From positions 549,781 to 613,780 of the forward strand of contig NZ_SISK01000001.1 in NCBI RefSeq assembly GCF_004310345.1: a DNA stretch of 64,000 nt, read 5' to 3'. The notes under the pieces are model-generated. The model did no database searches, had not been told where the DNA came from, and saw only the letters and a list, made by a program, of their open reading frames with translations. Of this stretch, positions 30,360 to 42,429 are shown one piece after another (position 1 is the first letter of the stretch; every line of letters starts with the position of its first letter). The DNA is from Paracoccus subflavus. GTDB taxonomy: Bacteria > Pseudomonadota > Alphaproteobacteria > Rhodobacterales > Rhodobacteraceae. The position numbers and the translations under genes were made by a program.

Positions 30360-30374
30360 GCCCGTCCCCATCTC

Positions 30375-31142
30375 CTACGCCGCGGGAATGCCGCGCGCCT
30401 TGCATTCTCGCAAGGTTTCGTTCGTTTCCATCACCCGCAGACCCATCGGCTTGCCTTCGGACAGCGTGAATGCGGCCCCGATCAGCAGCTTGCCGTTGCG
30501 CGTGTCCTGCAGCGTGCGCACATGGCGACCGTAAGCCTTGTCATGCCGGCTGGCCCAGCCGGCCAATGCGCAGGTGGCATACGAGAAGGCGATATCGACG
30601 TCCACCCCCTTGCGCAAGTTCGCCGTCACCTCGACCAGATCGGACGATCCGTCGGGACCAAGGGGGGATACGCGGGCACCCATGAAATCCTGCGGATCGA
30701 CCGGGGTGGATCCATTCCATGCAGGCAGCGCGGGCTGCATGCGGGCCGCAAAATCCTCGAGTGCCTTTTCCTGGGCTGTCTGGCGCGGCGGCAGGTCGGC
30801 CGCCGCCACGCCGTCCAGATTCAGATCCAGATTGGCGTTCAAGGCCATCAGGTCGGCTTCGGTCACGGCAAAGGCGTCCTGCCCTCCGGGACTGTCCAGA
30901 GCCATGGTGGACACGCTGCCATCGGGTTCCAGAATCATGATTTCGCCCGACTTGGTCGAAATTCGTGCCAGCGTCAGGGGCGCCTTGCCATCCACTGCGC
31001 CGGGGGCGGCCAATCGGGCGGTCAGCGTCTGGGGCTTGGGCAGGGGCCGCCCGTCGCCGGCGTCCTGTCCGCAGCCGACCAGCACCGCAGCCCCGGCCAG
31101 AGCCGTGGCAATGATCCGTGGCTGGCGGGACGCTGGCCGCAT
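30375..31142 (-). CDS. putative lipoprotein inside the nuo operon
   Basis: This 255-residue protein begins with a basic stretch, a hydrophobic helix and a lipobox-like LVGC at about residues 20-23 (ATALAGAAVLVGC). It is probably a lipoprotein. Mature features are a lysine- and serine-rich region, SLAD-type acidic residues and a second segment with IAFSYATCALAGWASRHDKAYGRH. No enzyme domain is recognised. It sits between nuoG and nuoH, five bases from nuoG. Paracoccus denitrificans is known to carry extra reading frames within its complex I cluster, and this is likely one of them. Confidence 0.75.
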   Translation of the reverse strand: MRPASRQPRIIATALAGAAVLVGCGQDAGDGRPLPKPQTLTARLAAPGAVDGKAPLTLARISTKSGEIMILEPDGSVSTMALDSPGGQDAFAVTEADLMALNANLDLNLDGVAAADLPPRQTAQEKALEDFAARMQPALPAWNGSTPVDPQDFMGARVSPLGPDGSSDLVEVTANLRKGVDVDIAFSYATCALAGWASRHDKAYGRHVRTLQDTRNGKLLIGAAFTLSEGKPMGLRVMETNETLRECKARGIPAA

Positions 31143-31147
31143 GGCGG

Positions 31148-33166
31148 TTACTCGGCCGCCAGGGCGGGCGCATGACGCGCGGCGGCCATGCGGGACAGTT
31201 CCCCCATCAGCGGCGAACAGCGCGCGATCGGGTTCGTCAGATAAAAGTCCCGGATTGCCGGACGAAACGCCCCGCGGCCCATGTCCAGGCGCGGCAAGGG
31301 CTGCCATTCGTTTTCCGGCACCTGGTCGATCTGCGCCAGATGCGGCACTACCCCGACAAGGGCGCGGCGCAGTTGCGTCAAACTGTCCCAAGGCAGCGTC
31401 GCCTCCAGTTCCGCCGACAAGGCGCGCAGGATTGCCCAGTTCTCCTTGGCCTCGCCGGGCGCAAAGTTCGCGCGCAGGGCCAGTTGCGGGCGGCCTTCGG
31501 TGTTGACGAACAGGCCGTTTTCTTCGGTGTAGCAGGCGCCGGGCAGGATGACGTCCGCCCGATGCGCACCCCGGTCGCCGTGGCTGCCCTGATAGATCAC
31601 GAAGGCACCGGGGGCGATATCCACCTCGTCGGCGCCAAGGTTATAGACCACATCGGCCGCGTCGATGGCCGCAACCATCCCGCCGTCGGTCACTGCACCC
31701 ACGTCCATGGCGCCGACACGGGATGCCGCGGTGTGCAGGACCAGCAGCCTGCAATCGTCCAATTCGCAGATACGCATGGCATTGGCCAGCACGGCCTCGC
31801 CGTCCGCCTCGCGCAGGGCGCCCTGGCCGACGATCACAAGGCCAGGCGTGCCCGCGCTGGACGTGAAATCCCCCTCGACCAGACGCGACAACGTGGCGCG
31901 GTCATCGCCGTGGTGGTGATAGTCATAGGTCAGGTCCGCCGCCTGCCCCACAAGGGCGATCTGCGCGCCATGCATCCAGGCCTTGCGGATGCGGGCGTTC
32001 AGGACCGGCGCCTCGTCGCGCGGGTTGGTGCCGATCAGCAGGATGCGTTTCGCGCTGTCGATGTCCGCGATCGTCGCCGTGCCGACATAGGCCCCGCGAT
32101 TGCCCGCAGGCAGCCGTGCCCCATCCGTGCGGCATTCGACATGTCCGCCCAGGGCTTCGACCAGTTGCCTGAGGCTGAAGGCAGCCTCGACCGGGGCCAG
32201 ATCGCCGACCAGGCCCGCAACCCTGCGACCCTTCATGGCCGTCGCGGCGGCAGTCAGAGCCTCGTCCCAGGTGGCGGGACGCAGCTTGCCATTCTCGCGG
32301 AGATAGGGTCTGTCCAGCCGCTGCCGGCGCAGCCCGTCCCAGACGAAGCGGGTCTTGTCGCTGATCCATTCCTCGTTCACGCCGTCGTGATTGCGCGGCA
32401 GGATGCGCATCACCTCGCGGCCCTTTACGTCCACGCGGATGTTGCTGCCCAGCGCGTCCATGACGTCGATGGTCTCGGTCTTGCGCAACTCCCAGGGTCG
32501 CGCCTTGAAGGCATAGGGCTTGCTGACCAGCGCGCCCACCGGGCACAGGTCGATGATGTTGCCCTGCAGGTTCGAGGCCAGCGTCTCGTTCAGATAGCTG
32601 GTGATCTCGCTGTCCTCGCCCCGGCCCGTCTGGCCCATCTGGCTGATGCCCGCGACCTCGGTGGTGAATCGGACGCAGCGCGTGCAGGAAATGCAGCGGG
32701 TCATGTGGGTTTCGACCAGCGGTCCAAGGTTCAGCTCCTCGGCCGCGCGCTTCGGCTCTCGATACCGGCTGAAATCCACGCCGTAAGCCATTGCCTGATC
32801 TTGCAGATCGCATTCGCCGCCCTGGTCGCAGATGGGACAGTCCAGCGGATGGTTGATCAGCAGGAACTCCATCACGCCCTCGCGGGCCTTCTTGACCATC
32901 GGGCTGTTGGTGCGGATTTCGGACGGCGCGCCGTCCGGGCCGGGCCGCAAATCCTTGACCTGCATGGCACAGGACGCGGCGGGCTTGGGCGGTCCGCCCA
33001 CGACCTCGACCAGGCACATCCGGCAGTTCCCCGCAATCGACAGTCGTTCGTGATAGCAGAACCGCGGAATCTCGATCCCGGCCAGTTCGCAGGCCTGGAT
33101 CAGGGTCAGGTTGGGATCGACCTCGATCTCGGTCCCGTCGATCTTGATGGTGCGCAAATCGGCCAT
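31148..33166 (-). CDS. nuoG: NADH-quinone oxidoreductase subunit G
   Basis: This 672-residue subunit carries the N-terminal ferredoxin-like fold with [17 protein letters not shown], the [19 protein letters not shown] motif and [14 protein letters not shown]. These bind a [2Fe-2S] and two [4Fe-4S] clusters. The rest is a molybdopterin-oxidoreductase-like domain without cofactor. It is part of the electron wire from FMN to quinone. Confidence 0.97.
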   Translation of the reverse strand: MADLRTIKIDGTEIEVDPNLTLIQACELAGIEIPRFCYHERLSIAGNCRMCLVEVVGGPPKPAASCAMQVKDLRPGPDGAPSEIRTNSPMVKKAREGVMEFLLINHPLDCPICDQGGECDLQDQAMAYGVDFSRYREPKRAAEELNLGPLVETHMTRCISCTRCVRFTTEVAGISQMGQTGRGEDSEITSYLNETLASNLQGNIIDLCPVGALVSKPYAFKARPWELRKTETIDVMDALGSNIRVDVKGREVMRILPRNHDGVNEEWISDKTRFVWDGLRRQRLDRPYLRENGKLRPATWDEALTAAATAMKGRRVAGLVGDLAPVEAAFSLRQLVEALGGHVECRTDGARLPAGNRGAYVGTATIADIDSAKRILLIGTNPRDEAPVLNARIRKAWMHGAQIALVGQAADLTYDYHHHGDDRATLSRLVEGDFTSSAGTPGLVIVGQGALREADGEAVLANAMRICELDDCRLLVLHTAASRVGAMDVGAVTDGGMVAAIDAADVVYNLGADEVDIAPGAFVIYQGSHGDRGAHRADVILPGACYTEENGLFVNTEGRPQLALRANFAPGEAKENWAILRALSAELEATLPWDSLTQLRRALVGVVPHLAQIDQVPENEWQPLPRLDMGRGAFRPAIRDFYLTNPIARCSPLMGELSRMAAARHAPALAAE

Positions 33167-33178
33167 CGGCGTTCTTCC

Positions 33179-33583
33179 TTACCTGGCAACCAGAAGCGAT
33201 CCCGCGATCGTCTTCCGTTCTATCTCTTGCTGCCCCAGACGGCAGAATGTCTCGGGCTGGCCGTTCACCACCCCGTTGGCGGTCATGTAGCGGTCGGCCT
33301 GGGCATAGATGCGGCGGCGTTCGTCGCGGCTGTCCAGAAAGGCATCGATTTCGGCCTCGCTGTAGCCTTGGTTCAGCGCATAACGCTTCAGCTTGCGGGC
33401 CTCGTTGAAGGCCCTGATGATCCGGGCGTCCAGATCGGGGCAGCCCCGGCGCAACATGTCGGCGACGCGCGCCTGGACCAGACTGTCGTTGATATGACGT
33501 TCTGCGGACAACGGCGGCAGCGCGGCGGCGGGGCCGGCACAGGCGGCGGCGATGGCAAGGGCGGCGACGATGGTGCGGGTCAT
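33179..33583 (-). CDS. DUF5333 family secreted protein between nuoG and nuoF
   Basis: This 134-residue protein has a signal peptide (MTRTIVAALAIAAACAGPAAA) and a helical mature region. The mature region has two cysteines (RRGCPD and ETFCRLG) and the motif KLKRYALNQGYSEAEIDAFL. It fits the DUF5333 family, known from Rhodobacteraceae in the same nuo context. Function is unknown. It ends 13 bases before nuoG. A longer frame to 34300 is out of phase with nuoF and is a shadow. Confidence 0.75.
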   Translation of the reverse strand: MTRTIVAALAIAAACAGPAAALPPLSAERHINDSLVQARVADMLRRGCPDLDARIIRAFNEARKLKRYALNQGYSEAEIDAFLDSRDERRRIYAQADRYMTANGVVNGQPETFCRLGQQEIERKTIAGSLLVAR

Positions 33584-33684
33584 GGCATGGACCTTTGGTT
33601 GGCGATGTCCCTTGACATATCCCCCCGCCCGGCCTTTCGCCCGACACGACCCCGCGACAGCGGCGTGATATGCCGCCAAGCCCC

Positions 33685-35007
<1,323 letters not shown>

Positions 35008-35223
35008 TCAGGCCTTCCTGCGCCGCCAGATACGCCAGGTCACGATCAGCGACCAGACAAAAGCACCCATGGCGGCCAGATCCGCCAGAAAGGCCCACCG
35101 GGCGGGCCACCCGTATTCGCGCCCCAGCAACTGCACCAGCAGCCAGCCGCAGATCGTGACCACCAGCACGATCCCGACCAGCCGCATCTGTCTCGCATCC
35201 CTTTCAGGGCCGGACGCGGCCAT
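35008..35223 (-). CDS. DUF5337-like small membrane protein
   Basis: This small protein of about 71 residues has a short basic N-terminus with ERDARQ, then two hydrophobic helices (LVGIVLVVTICGWLLVQLLG and FLADLAAMGAFVWSLIVTW) and a basic tail RIWRRRK. It resembles the DUF5337 family found between nuoE and nuoF in Rhodobacteraceae. The ATG at 35223 gives the usual length. An upstream ATG at 35322 would add a stretch that overlaps nuoE. Function is unknown. Confidence 0.65.
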   Translation of the reverse strand: MAASGPERDARQMRLVGIVLVVTICGWLLVQLLGREYGWPARWAFLADLAAMGAFVWSLIVTWRIWRRRKA

Positions 35224-35302
35224 CAGCACCCCCGCGCCGGAGCCAAGAAGCCGAAACCGCGCATCGCACCCGGCCAATGCCCACAAGAGATCTGCGGCTG
35301 CA

Positions 35303-36220
35303 TCACGAGGGGCTCCGATCATCCTTTTGTTCCCGTTCCTCGACCGCCCGGATGCCGGCGGGGTTGCGGTCTGATACCGGACGCGCGGCGGATGCCGCCT
35401 GCGCCTCTTGCACGGTCACGCCGGTCGCATCGGCGGGCTCGCCCTCGGCCGGATGCGGTTCTGTTTCAGGGGCCGTATCGACGCCGGACTGGTCATCCAC
35501 GGCCGCCTCGGGGGTCCGCAGCCATTTCGACAGGATCGGCACCTCGGTTCCATCGATCCGCCTGACCGTATCGCCAAGGTCGCGGGCAAGGGCGACACTG
35601 GCGTTGCGTTCGTCGGCCTGTCCCCGCAGATCGGCCAGCGCCGTCGGACCACCCAGCGGTTCGGACGAGAAGCGCCCGTTCTGCGGCCCAGGCAGCGGCA
35701 CCTGCCCGGCCGAAAATGCGTCGATCAACGCCTCCAGCGCGGCGGGCGTCAGATCCTCGTAAAAATCCTTGCCGATCTGGGCCATGGGGGCATTGGTGCA
35801 GGCGCCAAGGCACTCGACCTCCTCCCAGCTGAACTTGCCGTCCGCCGACAGGGTGTGCGGCGCGGGCGCGATCTTGCGCTTGCAGACATCGATCAGGGCC
35901 TCGGCCCCGCAGATCATGCAGGTCGTGGTGCCGCAAATCTGGATGTTTGCCACCGATCCAACAGGTTGCAACTGGAACATAAAGTAGAAGGTGGCCACTT
36001 CCAACGCCCGGATATAGGCTATTCCCAGAAGTTCGGCGCAGTATTCGATGGCGGGCCGGGAGAGCCAGCCCTCTTGCTCCTGTGCGCGCCACAGGATCGG
36101 AATGATCGCCGACTGCTCACGCCCTTCGGGATATTTCGACATCTGGACCTGTGCCCATTCCAGATTCGCCGGGGTGAATTCAAAGCTGTCCGGCTGGACG
36201 GGCGAAAGACGGCGCAGCAT
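35303..36220 (-). CDS. nuoE: NADH-quinone oxidoreductase subunit E with long C-terminal extension
   Basis: This 305-residue subunit carries the N1a [2Fe-2S] cluster, with the four ligands Cys96, Cys101, Cys137 and Cys141 all present. The core is about 200 residues. An added C-terminal tail of about 100 residues is rich in Ala, Glu, Asp and Pro and looks disordered. The P. denitrificans subunit is about 239 residues, so the tail is unusually long. It overlaps the start of nuoD by one base. Confidence 0.95.
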   Translation of the reverse strand: MLRRLSPVQPDSFEFTPANLEWAQVQMSKYPEGREQSAIIPILWRAQEQEGWLSRPAIEYCAELLGIAYIRALEVATFYFMFQLQPVGSVANIQICGTTTCMICGAEALIDVCKRKIAPAPHTLSADGKFSWEEVECLGACTNAPMAQIGKDFYEDLTPAALEALIDAFSAGQVPLPGPQNGRFSSEPLGGPTALADLRGQADERNASVALARDLGDTVRRIDGTEVPILSKWLRTPEAAVDDQSGVDTAPETEPHPAEGEPADATGVTVQEAQAASAARPVSDRNPAGIRAVEEREQKDDRSPS

Positions 36221-37458
36221 CAGCGGTCAACCTCTCCGAATACGATATCCATCGTTGCGATGATGGCGGGCACGTCGGCCAGCAGATGGCCCTTGGCCAT
36301 CCAGTCGATCGACTGTAAATGCAGAAATCCCGGCGCCCGCAGCTTGGCGCGATAGGGCTTGTTGGTGCCGTCGCTGACCAGATAGACGCCGAATTCGCCC
36401 TTGGGCGCCTCGACCGCCGCATAGACTTCGCCTGCGGGCACCTTGAAGCCCTCGGTATACAGCTTGAAATGGTGGATCAGGCTTTCCATGTCGCGCTTCA
36501 TGTCGACGCGCCGGGGCGGCGTGATCTTGCCGCGCGCCAGCACGTCCCCCGCAGGTTCGGCCCGCAATTTACGGATCGCTTGCTGCATGATCCTGGTCGA
36601 TTCCCGCATCTCCTGCATGCGGATCAGATAGCGGTCATAGCTGTCGCCATTGCGACCCACCGGGATCTGGAAATCGAATTCGTCATAGCATTCATAGGGC
36701 TGCGACCGCCGCAAATCCCAGGCAAGACCCGACCCCCGCGCCATCACGCCGGAATAGCCCCAGTCCAGGCAGTCCTGTTCCGTCGCGATCCCGATGCCGA
36801 CCAGCCGCTGCTTGAAGATGCGGTTTTCGGTCAGAAGCGTATCCAGATCGTCCACGAGCCTGGGGAACTGCTCGCACCACGCCTCGAGATCGTCCAGAAG
36901 GTCTGGGGAAAGATCCTGATGGACGCCGCCGGGGCGGAAATAGGCCGCGTGCAGCCGGGCACCGGAGGCACGCTCATAGAACACCATCAGTTGCTCTCGG
37001 GCCTCGAACCCCCACAAGGGCGGGGTCAGCGCGCCGACGTCCAGGGCGCCGGTAGTCAGGCCCAGAAGGTGGTTCAGGATGCGCCCGATCTCGCAATACA
37101 GAACCCGGATCAGGCTGGCCCGACGCGGCACCACGGTGCCCGTCAGCCGCTCGATCGCCAGGCACCAGGCATGTTCCTGGTTCATGGGCGACACGTAATC
37201 CAGACGGTCGAAATAAGGCAGGTTCTGCAGATAGGTCCTGCTTTCCATCAGCTTTTCAGTGCCGCGATGCAGCAGGCCGATATGCGGGTCGGCGCGTTCC
37301 ACGACTTCGCCGTCCAGTTCCAGCACCATGCGCAGCACGCCATGGGCTGCCGGATGCTGGGGACCGAAGTTGATGTTGAAATTGCGGATCTTCTGTTCGC
37401 CGACCAGCATGTCGGACGAGCCGTCGTCGTACTGGTTGGTGCGGATATCGCCGTCCAT
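36220..37458 (-). CDS. nuoD: NADH-quinone oxidoreductase subunit D
   Basis: This 412-residue 49-kDa-type subunit lines the quinone pocket. The characteristic [19 protein letters not shown] with its conserved His and the [12 protein letters not shown] segment are intact. The C-terminus [12 protein letters not shown] ... DIVFGEVDR is complete. The sequence is very close to the Paracoccus denitrificans subunit, which supports the genus assignment. Confidence 0.97.
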   Translation of the reverse strand: MDGDIRTNQYDDGSSDMLVGEQKIRNFNINFGPQHPAAHGVLRMVLELDGEVVERADPHIGLLHRGTEKLMESRTYLQNLPYFDRLDYVSPMNQEHAWCLAIERLTGTVVPRRASLIRVLYCEIGRILNHLLGLTTGALDVGALTPPLWGFEAREQLMVFYERASGARLHAAYFRPGGVHQDLSPDLLDDLEAWCEQFPRLVDDLDTLLTENRIFKQRLVGIGIATEQDCLDWGYSGVMARGSGLAWDLRRSQPYECYDEFDFQIPVGRNGDSYDRYLIRMQEMRESTRIMQQAIRKLRAEPAGDVLARGKITPPRRVDMKRDMESLIHHFKLYTEGFKVPAGEVYAAVEAPKGEFGVYLVSDGTNKPYRAKLRAPGFLHLQSIDWMAKGHLLADVPAIIATMDIVFGEVDR

Positions 37459-37462
37459 GGCC

Positions 37463-38080
37463 TTACCCCTTGGTCTTTTCGTCGCCGGGCAGCACGTATT
37501 TCGCGCCCTCCCACGGCGACAGGAAATCGAACTGACGATATTCCTGCGTCAGGTGAACGGGCTCATAGACCACCCGCTTCTCGGATTCGTCATAGCGGAC
37601 CTCGACATAGCCGGTGGTCGGAAAGTCCTTGCGGAGGGGATAGCCGCTGAAACCATAGTCAGTCAGGATGCGGCGCAGGTCGGGATGCCCGGCGAACAGG
37701 ATGCCGAACATGTCGAATATCTCGCGTTCGAACCAGTTGGCGCAGGGAAAGATCCGTATGGTCGAGGGAACCACCTCATCCTCGCGCACCGCGACCTTGA
37801 GGCGGATGCGCTGATTCTGGTACATCGACAGCAGATGCCAGACCACGTCGAACCGCTGGGGCCGCTGCGGATGATCGACGGCGGTGATGTCCACCAGGGT
37901 CGAGAACCGGCAGGAACTGTCGCTGCGCAGGAATTCGATCAGATCCATGATCCCCGACACGGTCGAGGTCACCGTCAACTCGCCAAAGGCCAGTTGCGTC
38001 TCAAGAACCTGATCCGGGCAGCGCAGGGCAATATGCTCGGCCAATTGCTCCAGTGCGTCGATGTCGGGATATACCGCCAT
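37463..38080 (-). CDS. nuoC: NADH-quinone oxidoreductase subunit C
   Basis: This 205-residue 30-kDa-type subunit has [11 protein letters not shown], the [15 protein letters not shown] [15 protein letters not shown], and the signature [34 protein letters not shown] follows. It binds the side of NuoD and NuoB in the peripheral arm. The gene is separated from NuoD and is not fused as in E. coli. Confidence 0.96.
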   Translation of the reverse strand: MAVYPDIDALEQLAEHIALRCPDQVLETQLAFGELTVTSTVSGIMDLIEFLRSDSSCRFSTLVDITAVDHPQRPQRFDVVWHLLSMYQNQRIRLKVAVREDEVVPSTIRIFPCANWFEREIFDMFGILFAGHPDLRRILTDYGFSGYPLRKDFPTTGYVEVRYDESEKRVVYEPVHLTQEYRQFDFLSPWEGAKYVLPGDEKTKG

Positions 38081-38083
38081 GGC

Positions 38084-39027
<944 letters not shown>

Positions 39028-39036
39028 CTAGGCGCC

Positions 39037-39065
39037 CGTTTAGACCCGCGCGCCCGCCGGGTCAA
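39037..39065 (-). promoter_or_regulatory. candidate nuo operon promoter
   Basis: On the minus strand TTGACC (39060-39065) and TAAACG (39037-39042) are separated by 17 bases. They lie about 65 bases before the nuoA start. The -35 is close to consensus and the -10 is moderate. Confidence 0.45.
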
Positions 39066-39156
39066 CGGGCGCCAATGTCGCATGGCCGCAGGCGTTCCCG
39101 GATTGTCCCAGGCCTTGACCCGCTTCGGTTTCGGCAAATCAGCAACGTCACCAACG

Positions 39157-39183
39157 AAAAAAGGCAGCCCGAAGGCTGCCTTT
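39157..39183 (-). terminator. strong intrinsic terminator of the secreted repeat protein gene
   Basis: The 7-bp stem GGCAGCC (39163-39169)/GGCTGCC (39174-39180) has a CGAA/TTCG tetraloop. On the minus strand it is followed by six T residues (39157-39162). It lies 20 bases after the end of the 39204-39635 gene and insulates nuo from it. Confidence 0.9.
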
Positions 39184-39203
39184 CCCTGTGCCGGTCGCGG
39201 CTG

Positions 39204-39635
39204 TCAAAGCCCGGCGGCCTGGCAATCCGCAAGAGTGATGACTTCCATGTTGACCGTGCCCGAGAACTCGTCGTTGTTCGGGTTGCCGTCATTGCCGGAT
39301 GTGTCATCGACAGGCGTGTCGGCCGTCGCGGCGGTGGCCGGGTCCGGCATGTCGTTGTCCGGGTTGCCTTCGTTGCCGGTGGTCGGTTGCGCACCGTCCA
39401 TGGTGCCGGCATTCTCGACCGGGTCGGTGGTGCTGTCGTTGTCGATGTTGCCGCTTGCCGGGTCGGGGGTTTCGGAATTCGACCCCATGGCCAGGGTCTG
39501 GCAATGCTCGGTCACGGCGGCCAGATCGGCGTCCGACACCTCTTGCCCGCCAACCATGGTCTGAGCAAAGGCGGCAGGGGCCAGGCAAAGCGAGGCCGCA
39601 AGGGCGATCGGGGCGGTCAGGGTCTTGATGAACAT
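39204..39635 (-). CDS. secreted acidic Asn/Asp/Gly-repeat protein
   Basis: This 143-residue protein has a clear signal peptide (MFIKTLTAPIALAASLCLAPAAFA). The mature part holds two cysteines (EHCQTL near the start and DCQAAGL at the end) that could form a disulfide. Between them lies a low-complexity segment with repeats of the type SGNxDND, TGNEGNPDND and SGNDGNPNND. It is rich in D, N, T, G and P, so it is probably extended or calcium-binding, which is only a guess. GGAGG before the ATG at 39635 supports the start. No family is recognised. Confidence 0.8.
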   Translation of the reverse strand: MFIKTLTAPIALAASLCLAPAAFAQTMVGGQEVSDADLAAVTEHCQTLAMGSNSETPDPASGNIDNDSTTDPVENAGTMDGAQPTTGNEGNPDNDMPDPATAATADTPVDDTSGNDGNPNNDEFSGTVNMEVITLADCQAAGL

Positions 39636-39873
39636 GGTGTCCTCCAGTGGGGTCAAGCGATATTGCCACTCAACCCGGTGGCGCGCCGGTTGTTCCATCG
39701 GCAAAAAGCATGGTGAAACCCGGACGGTCGGCCGCCCCGCGGTGCGGCGGCGGCAGCGGCGGCGGCAAGGCGATACCGTTGTGGTGCCGAACGCGGGATG
39801 ATGGCTTGCCGCGCCCCAAAGGGTCCGGCAAAAAGGGCGGCATTGCCGCGCCATGCCAGACAGGAAGCATTCC

Positions 39874-41124
39874 ATGACCGACACGCCCCCAAGCACGCCT
39901 CTTGCGAGGACTGCCGTGATCGTCCTGGGAATGCACCGGTCCGGGACATCGGCGCTTGCCGGTGTTCTGGGACAACTGGGCGCGGCTCTTCCCCGTGACC
40001 TCATGGGGGCGTCCGAGATGAACGCCAAGGGATTCTTTGAATCGAACCTTGTGATGGACCTGAACGACCGCATCCTGGCATCCGCCGGGCTGGCCTGGTG
40101 GGACACGCGCCGCCTTTCGGCGGACTGGCTGCAAGCGCCGGCGGCCGAAACCTTTCTGTCCGAGGCGTGCGACGTCCTGCAGTCGGACTTTCAGGATGCC
40201 CGGCTGTTCGTGATGAAGGATCCCCGGATCTGCCGGATGATGCCCTTCTGGCGAACGGCCCTGGAACGGTTCGGTGCGCGCCCGATGGTGGTCCATACCC
40301 ACCGCCCGCCCATGGACGTGGCGGCATCGCTGGCCCGCTGGGCAGGGCATGACACGGAATACAATCTGCTGCTGTGGCTGCGGCATCTGCTGGATGCCGA
40401 GGCTGACAGCCGCGATCTGCCCAGGGTCTTCACCAGCTATCACATGCTGCTGGAGGATTGGGAGGCCGCGATCGCGCGCATCACCGGGGGGCTTGAGATC
40501 GACTGGCCCCGGGGACTGCCGGAGGCCGGCGACGACATCCGCGCCTTTCTCAGCCACGACCTGCAACATTTTTCGAAAACCGGCACCCATGGCGTCCCCC
40601 TGCCCGCCATGCTCCGGACGGTGCTGGACATCCTGGACCGCTGGGCGGCAGAGGGAGAGGATCACAAAGATCAAGCCGTGCTGGACGACCTGCGAGCGCA
40701 CCTGGATCGCGTATCGCCCCTTTATGACGAACTGGCGATGCGATCCGCTCTGCGCAAGTCCGAGACGAAGACGCTATCCGCCGCGCTGGATGAAAAGACC
40801 AACCACTTGGCCCGGGAAACCACCAGGCGAGAGCACCTGGAACACCTGCAAGCAGCGCTTCAGGACCGCTATGCCACGTTGCAAGGGGATCTGGATGGGG
40901 CCGAAGCCCGGCTTCAGGACATGTCCCGCCGCGCGACCGAAGCCGCCGCGGCTGCCGACCTCGCCCGCGTCGAGTTGGAGCGGACCCGCCTGCGGCTGAT
41001 GGCCGAGCGCGATGCGGCGCTTGATCTTGCCCGTAGGCGAGAGGCCGAATTCCTGTCAAGCACGTCCTGGAGGGTGACAGCCCCCCTTCGGCTCGTGTCG
41101 CGGGCGGTGCGGCGGATGCTGTGA
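39874..41124 (+). CDS. sulfotransferase-like protein with C-terminal coiled coil
   Basis: The N-terminal 260 residues of this 416-residue protein carry the sulfotransferase 5'-phosphosulfate loop GMHRSGTS (residues 19-26), as well as FVMKDPRICRMMPFW and VVHTHRPPMDVAASL, like the 3'-phosphate-binding loop. A long helical segment rich in Arg, Glu, Ala and Leu follows (residues 280-400), probably a coiled coil. The last residues STSWRVTAPLRLVSR are often found at the end of surface-polysaccharide glycosyltransferases. It is likely to sulfate or help modify a surface glycan. AGGAAG precedes the ATG at 39874. Confidence 0.75.
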   Translation: MTDTPPSTPLARTAVIVLGMHRSGTSALAGVLGQLGAALPRDLMGASEMNAKGFFESNLVMDLNDRILASAGLAWWDTRRLSADWLQAPAAETFLSEACDVLQSDFQDARLFVMKDPRICRMMPFWRTALERFGARPMVVHTHRPPMDVAASLARWAGHDTEYNLLLWLRHLLDAEADSRDLPRVFTSYHMLLEDWEAAIARITGGLEIDWPRGLPEAGDDIRAFLSHDLQHFSKTGTHGVPLPAMLRTVLDILDRWAAEGEDHKDQAVLDDLRAHLDRVSPLYDELAMRSALRKSETKTLSAALDEKTNHLARETTRREHLEHLQAALQDRYATLQGDLDGAEARLQDMSRRATEAAAAADLARVELERTRLRLMAERDAALDLARRREAEFLSSTSWRVTAPLRLVSRAVRRML

Positions 41125-41205
41125 GTCGCGGTCCGGCCCCCCGCCGTTGCGCAATCGCGTGCAAAAGGGTATCTGTGGGCAACCGCGACGGAAAAGGACA
41201 CAGCC

Positions 41206-42156
41206 TTGCGCGACCTTCGCATCCCCGACCAGCGACATCCGGAAAAGGCCCACCGGCCCGACCAGGCGCAACCCAGGAAGCCCGACTGGATCAGGGTCAA
41301 GGCGCCGACCTCGGACGGCTACAAGCGCACGCGCGACATCATGAGGGACAACCGCCTGTCCACCGTGTGCGAGGAAGCGGGCTGCCCGAACGTGGGCGAA
41401 TGCTGGTCACAGGGCCACGCGACCATGATGATCATGGGAGAGATCTGCACGCGCGGCTGCACCTTCTGCAACGTCGCCACCGGCAAGCCCAATGCCCTGG
41501 ACGTGTTCGAACCCGGACGGGTGGCCCATGCGGTCCAGAAACTGGGGCTGAAGCATGTCGTCATCACCAGCGTTGACCGCGACGACCTGGACGACGGCGG
41601 GGCCGATCATTTTGCCCAGACCATCCGCGCCATCCGCCACCGCAGCCCCGATTCCACCATCGAGGTTCTGACCCCCGATTTCCTGAAGTCCAGTCCCGGC
41701 GCGCTTGAAACCGTGGTCGAGGCGCGGCCCGATGTGTTCAACCACAACCTTGAAACCGTGCCGGCGCTGTATCCTGCCGTCAGGCCCGGCGCCCGCTATT
41801 TCCATTCGCTGCGCCTGCTGCAAAAGGTCAAGGAACTGGATCCGGCGATGTTCACCAAGTCGGGCATCATGGTTGGCCTGGGCGAGGATCGCGGCAGCGT
41901 GCTGCAGGTCATGGACGACATGCGCGCGGCCGACATCGACTTCATGACCATCGGCCAGTATCTGCAACCGACGCCCAAGCATCACCGCGTGGACCGTTTC
42001 GTCACACCCGAAGAATTCGCGGGCTATGAAAAGGCGGCTTATGGCAAGGGCTTCCTGATGGTATCGGCGACGCCGCTGACCCGGTCCTCCTATCACGCAG
42101 GCGACGACTTCGCGCGGCTGCGTCAGGCACGGCTGCACAAATTGGGCCGCGCCTGA
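41206..42156 (+). CDS. lipA: lipoyl synthase
   Basis: This 316-residue radical-SAM enzyme inserts two sulfurs into octanoylated lipoyl domains. The radical SAM motif [12 protein letters not shown] is present, and so is the second cluster motif [12 protein letters not shown]. The start is a TTG at 41206 after AAAAGGA, which gives [14 protein letters not shown] as in close relatives. No lipB is seen next to it in this window. Confidence 0.96.
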   Translation: MRDLRIPDQRHPEKAHRPDQAQPRKPDWIRVKAPTSDGYKRTRDIMRDNRLSTVCEEAGCPNVGECWSQGHATMMIMGEICTRGCTFCNVATGKPNALDVFEPGRVAHAVQKLGLKHVVITSVDRDDLDDGGADHFAQTIRAIRHRSPDSTIEVLTPDFLKSSPGALETVVEARPDVFNHNLETVPALYPAVRPGARYFHSLRLLQKVKELDPAMFTKSGIMVGLGEDRGSVLQVMDDMRAADIDFMTIGQYLQPTPKHHRVDRFVTPEEFAGYEKAAYGKGFLMVSATPLTRSSYHAGDDFARLRQARLHKLGRA

Positions 42157-42201
42157 CCCTCTTGCAAATCCCTGCGGCCCGATTTAGTCCGAATGCAGAA
42201 G

Positions 42202-42285
42202 GCCCGAGTGGCGGAATGGTAGACGCAGCGGATTCAAAATCCGCCGCCGCAAGGCATGTCGGTTCGAGTCCGACCTCGGGTACCA
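42202..42285 (+). tRNA. tRNA-Leu(CAA)
   Basis: The acceptor stem GCCCGAG (42202-42208) pairs with CTCGGGT, with a G-T pair at the end. A and an encoded CCA (42283-42285) follow. The anticodon loop ATTCAAAAT gives CAA, decoding TTG. The long variable arm CGCCGCAAGGCATG and the GGTTCGAGTCC T-arm are as expected for leucine. The fossil region begins just after it, so this may be an integration hotspot. Confidence 0.95.
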
Positions 42286-42429
42286 GCCTTTCCTGCAACC
42301 TATTGAAAAGCCTCAGCTAAGTTCAATCTTGGCCAAGGCGTAGAACATGGCGGCATACACATCAGCACGACATACCCTTCATCAAGGTCGGGATGTTTGC
42401 TTCGTGCTGCGGGTTCCTGTGAAACCACT

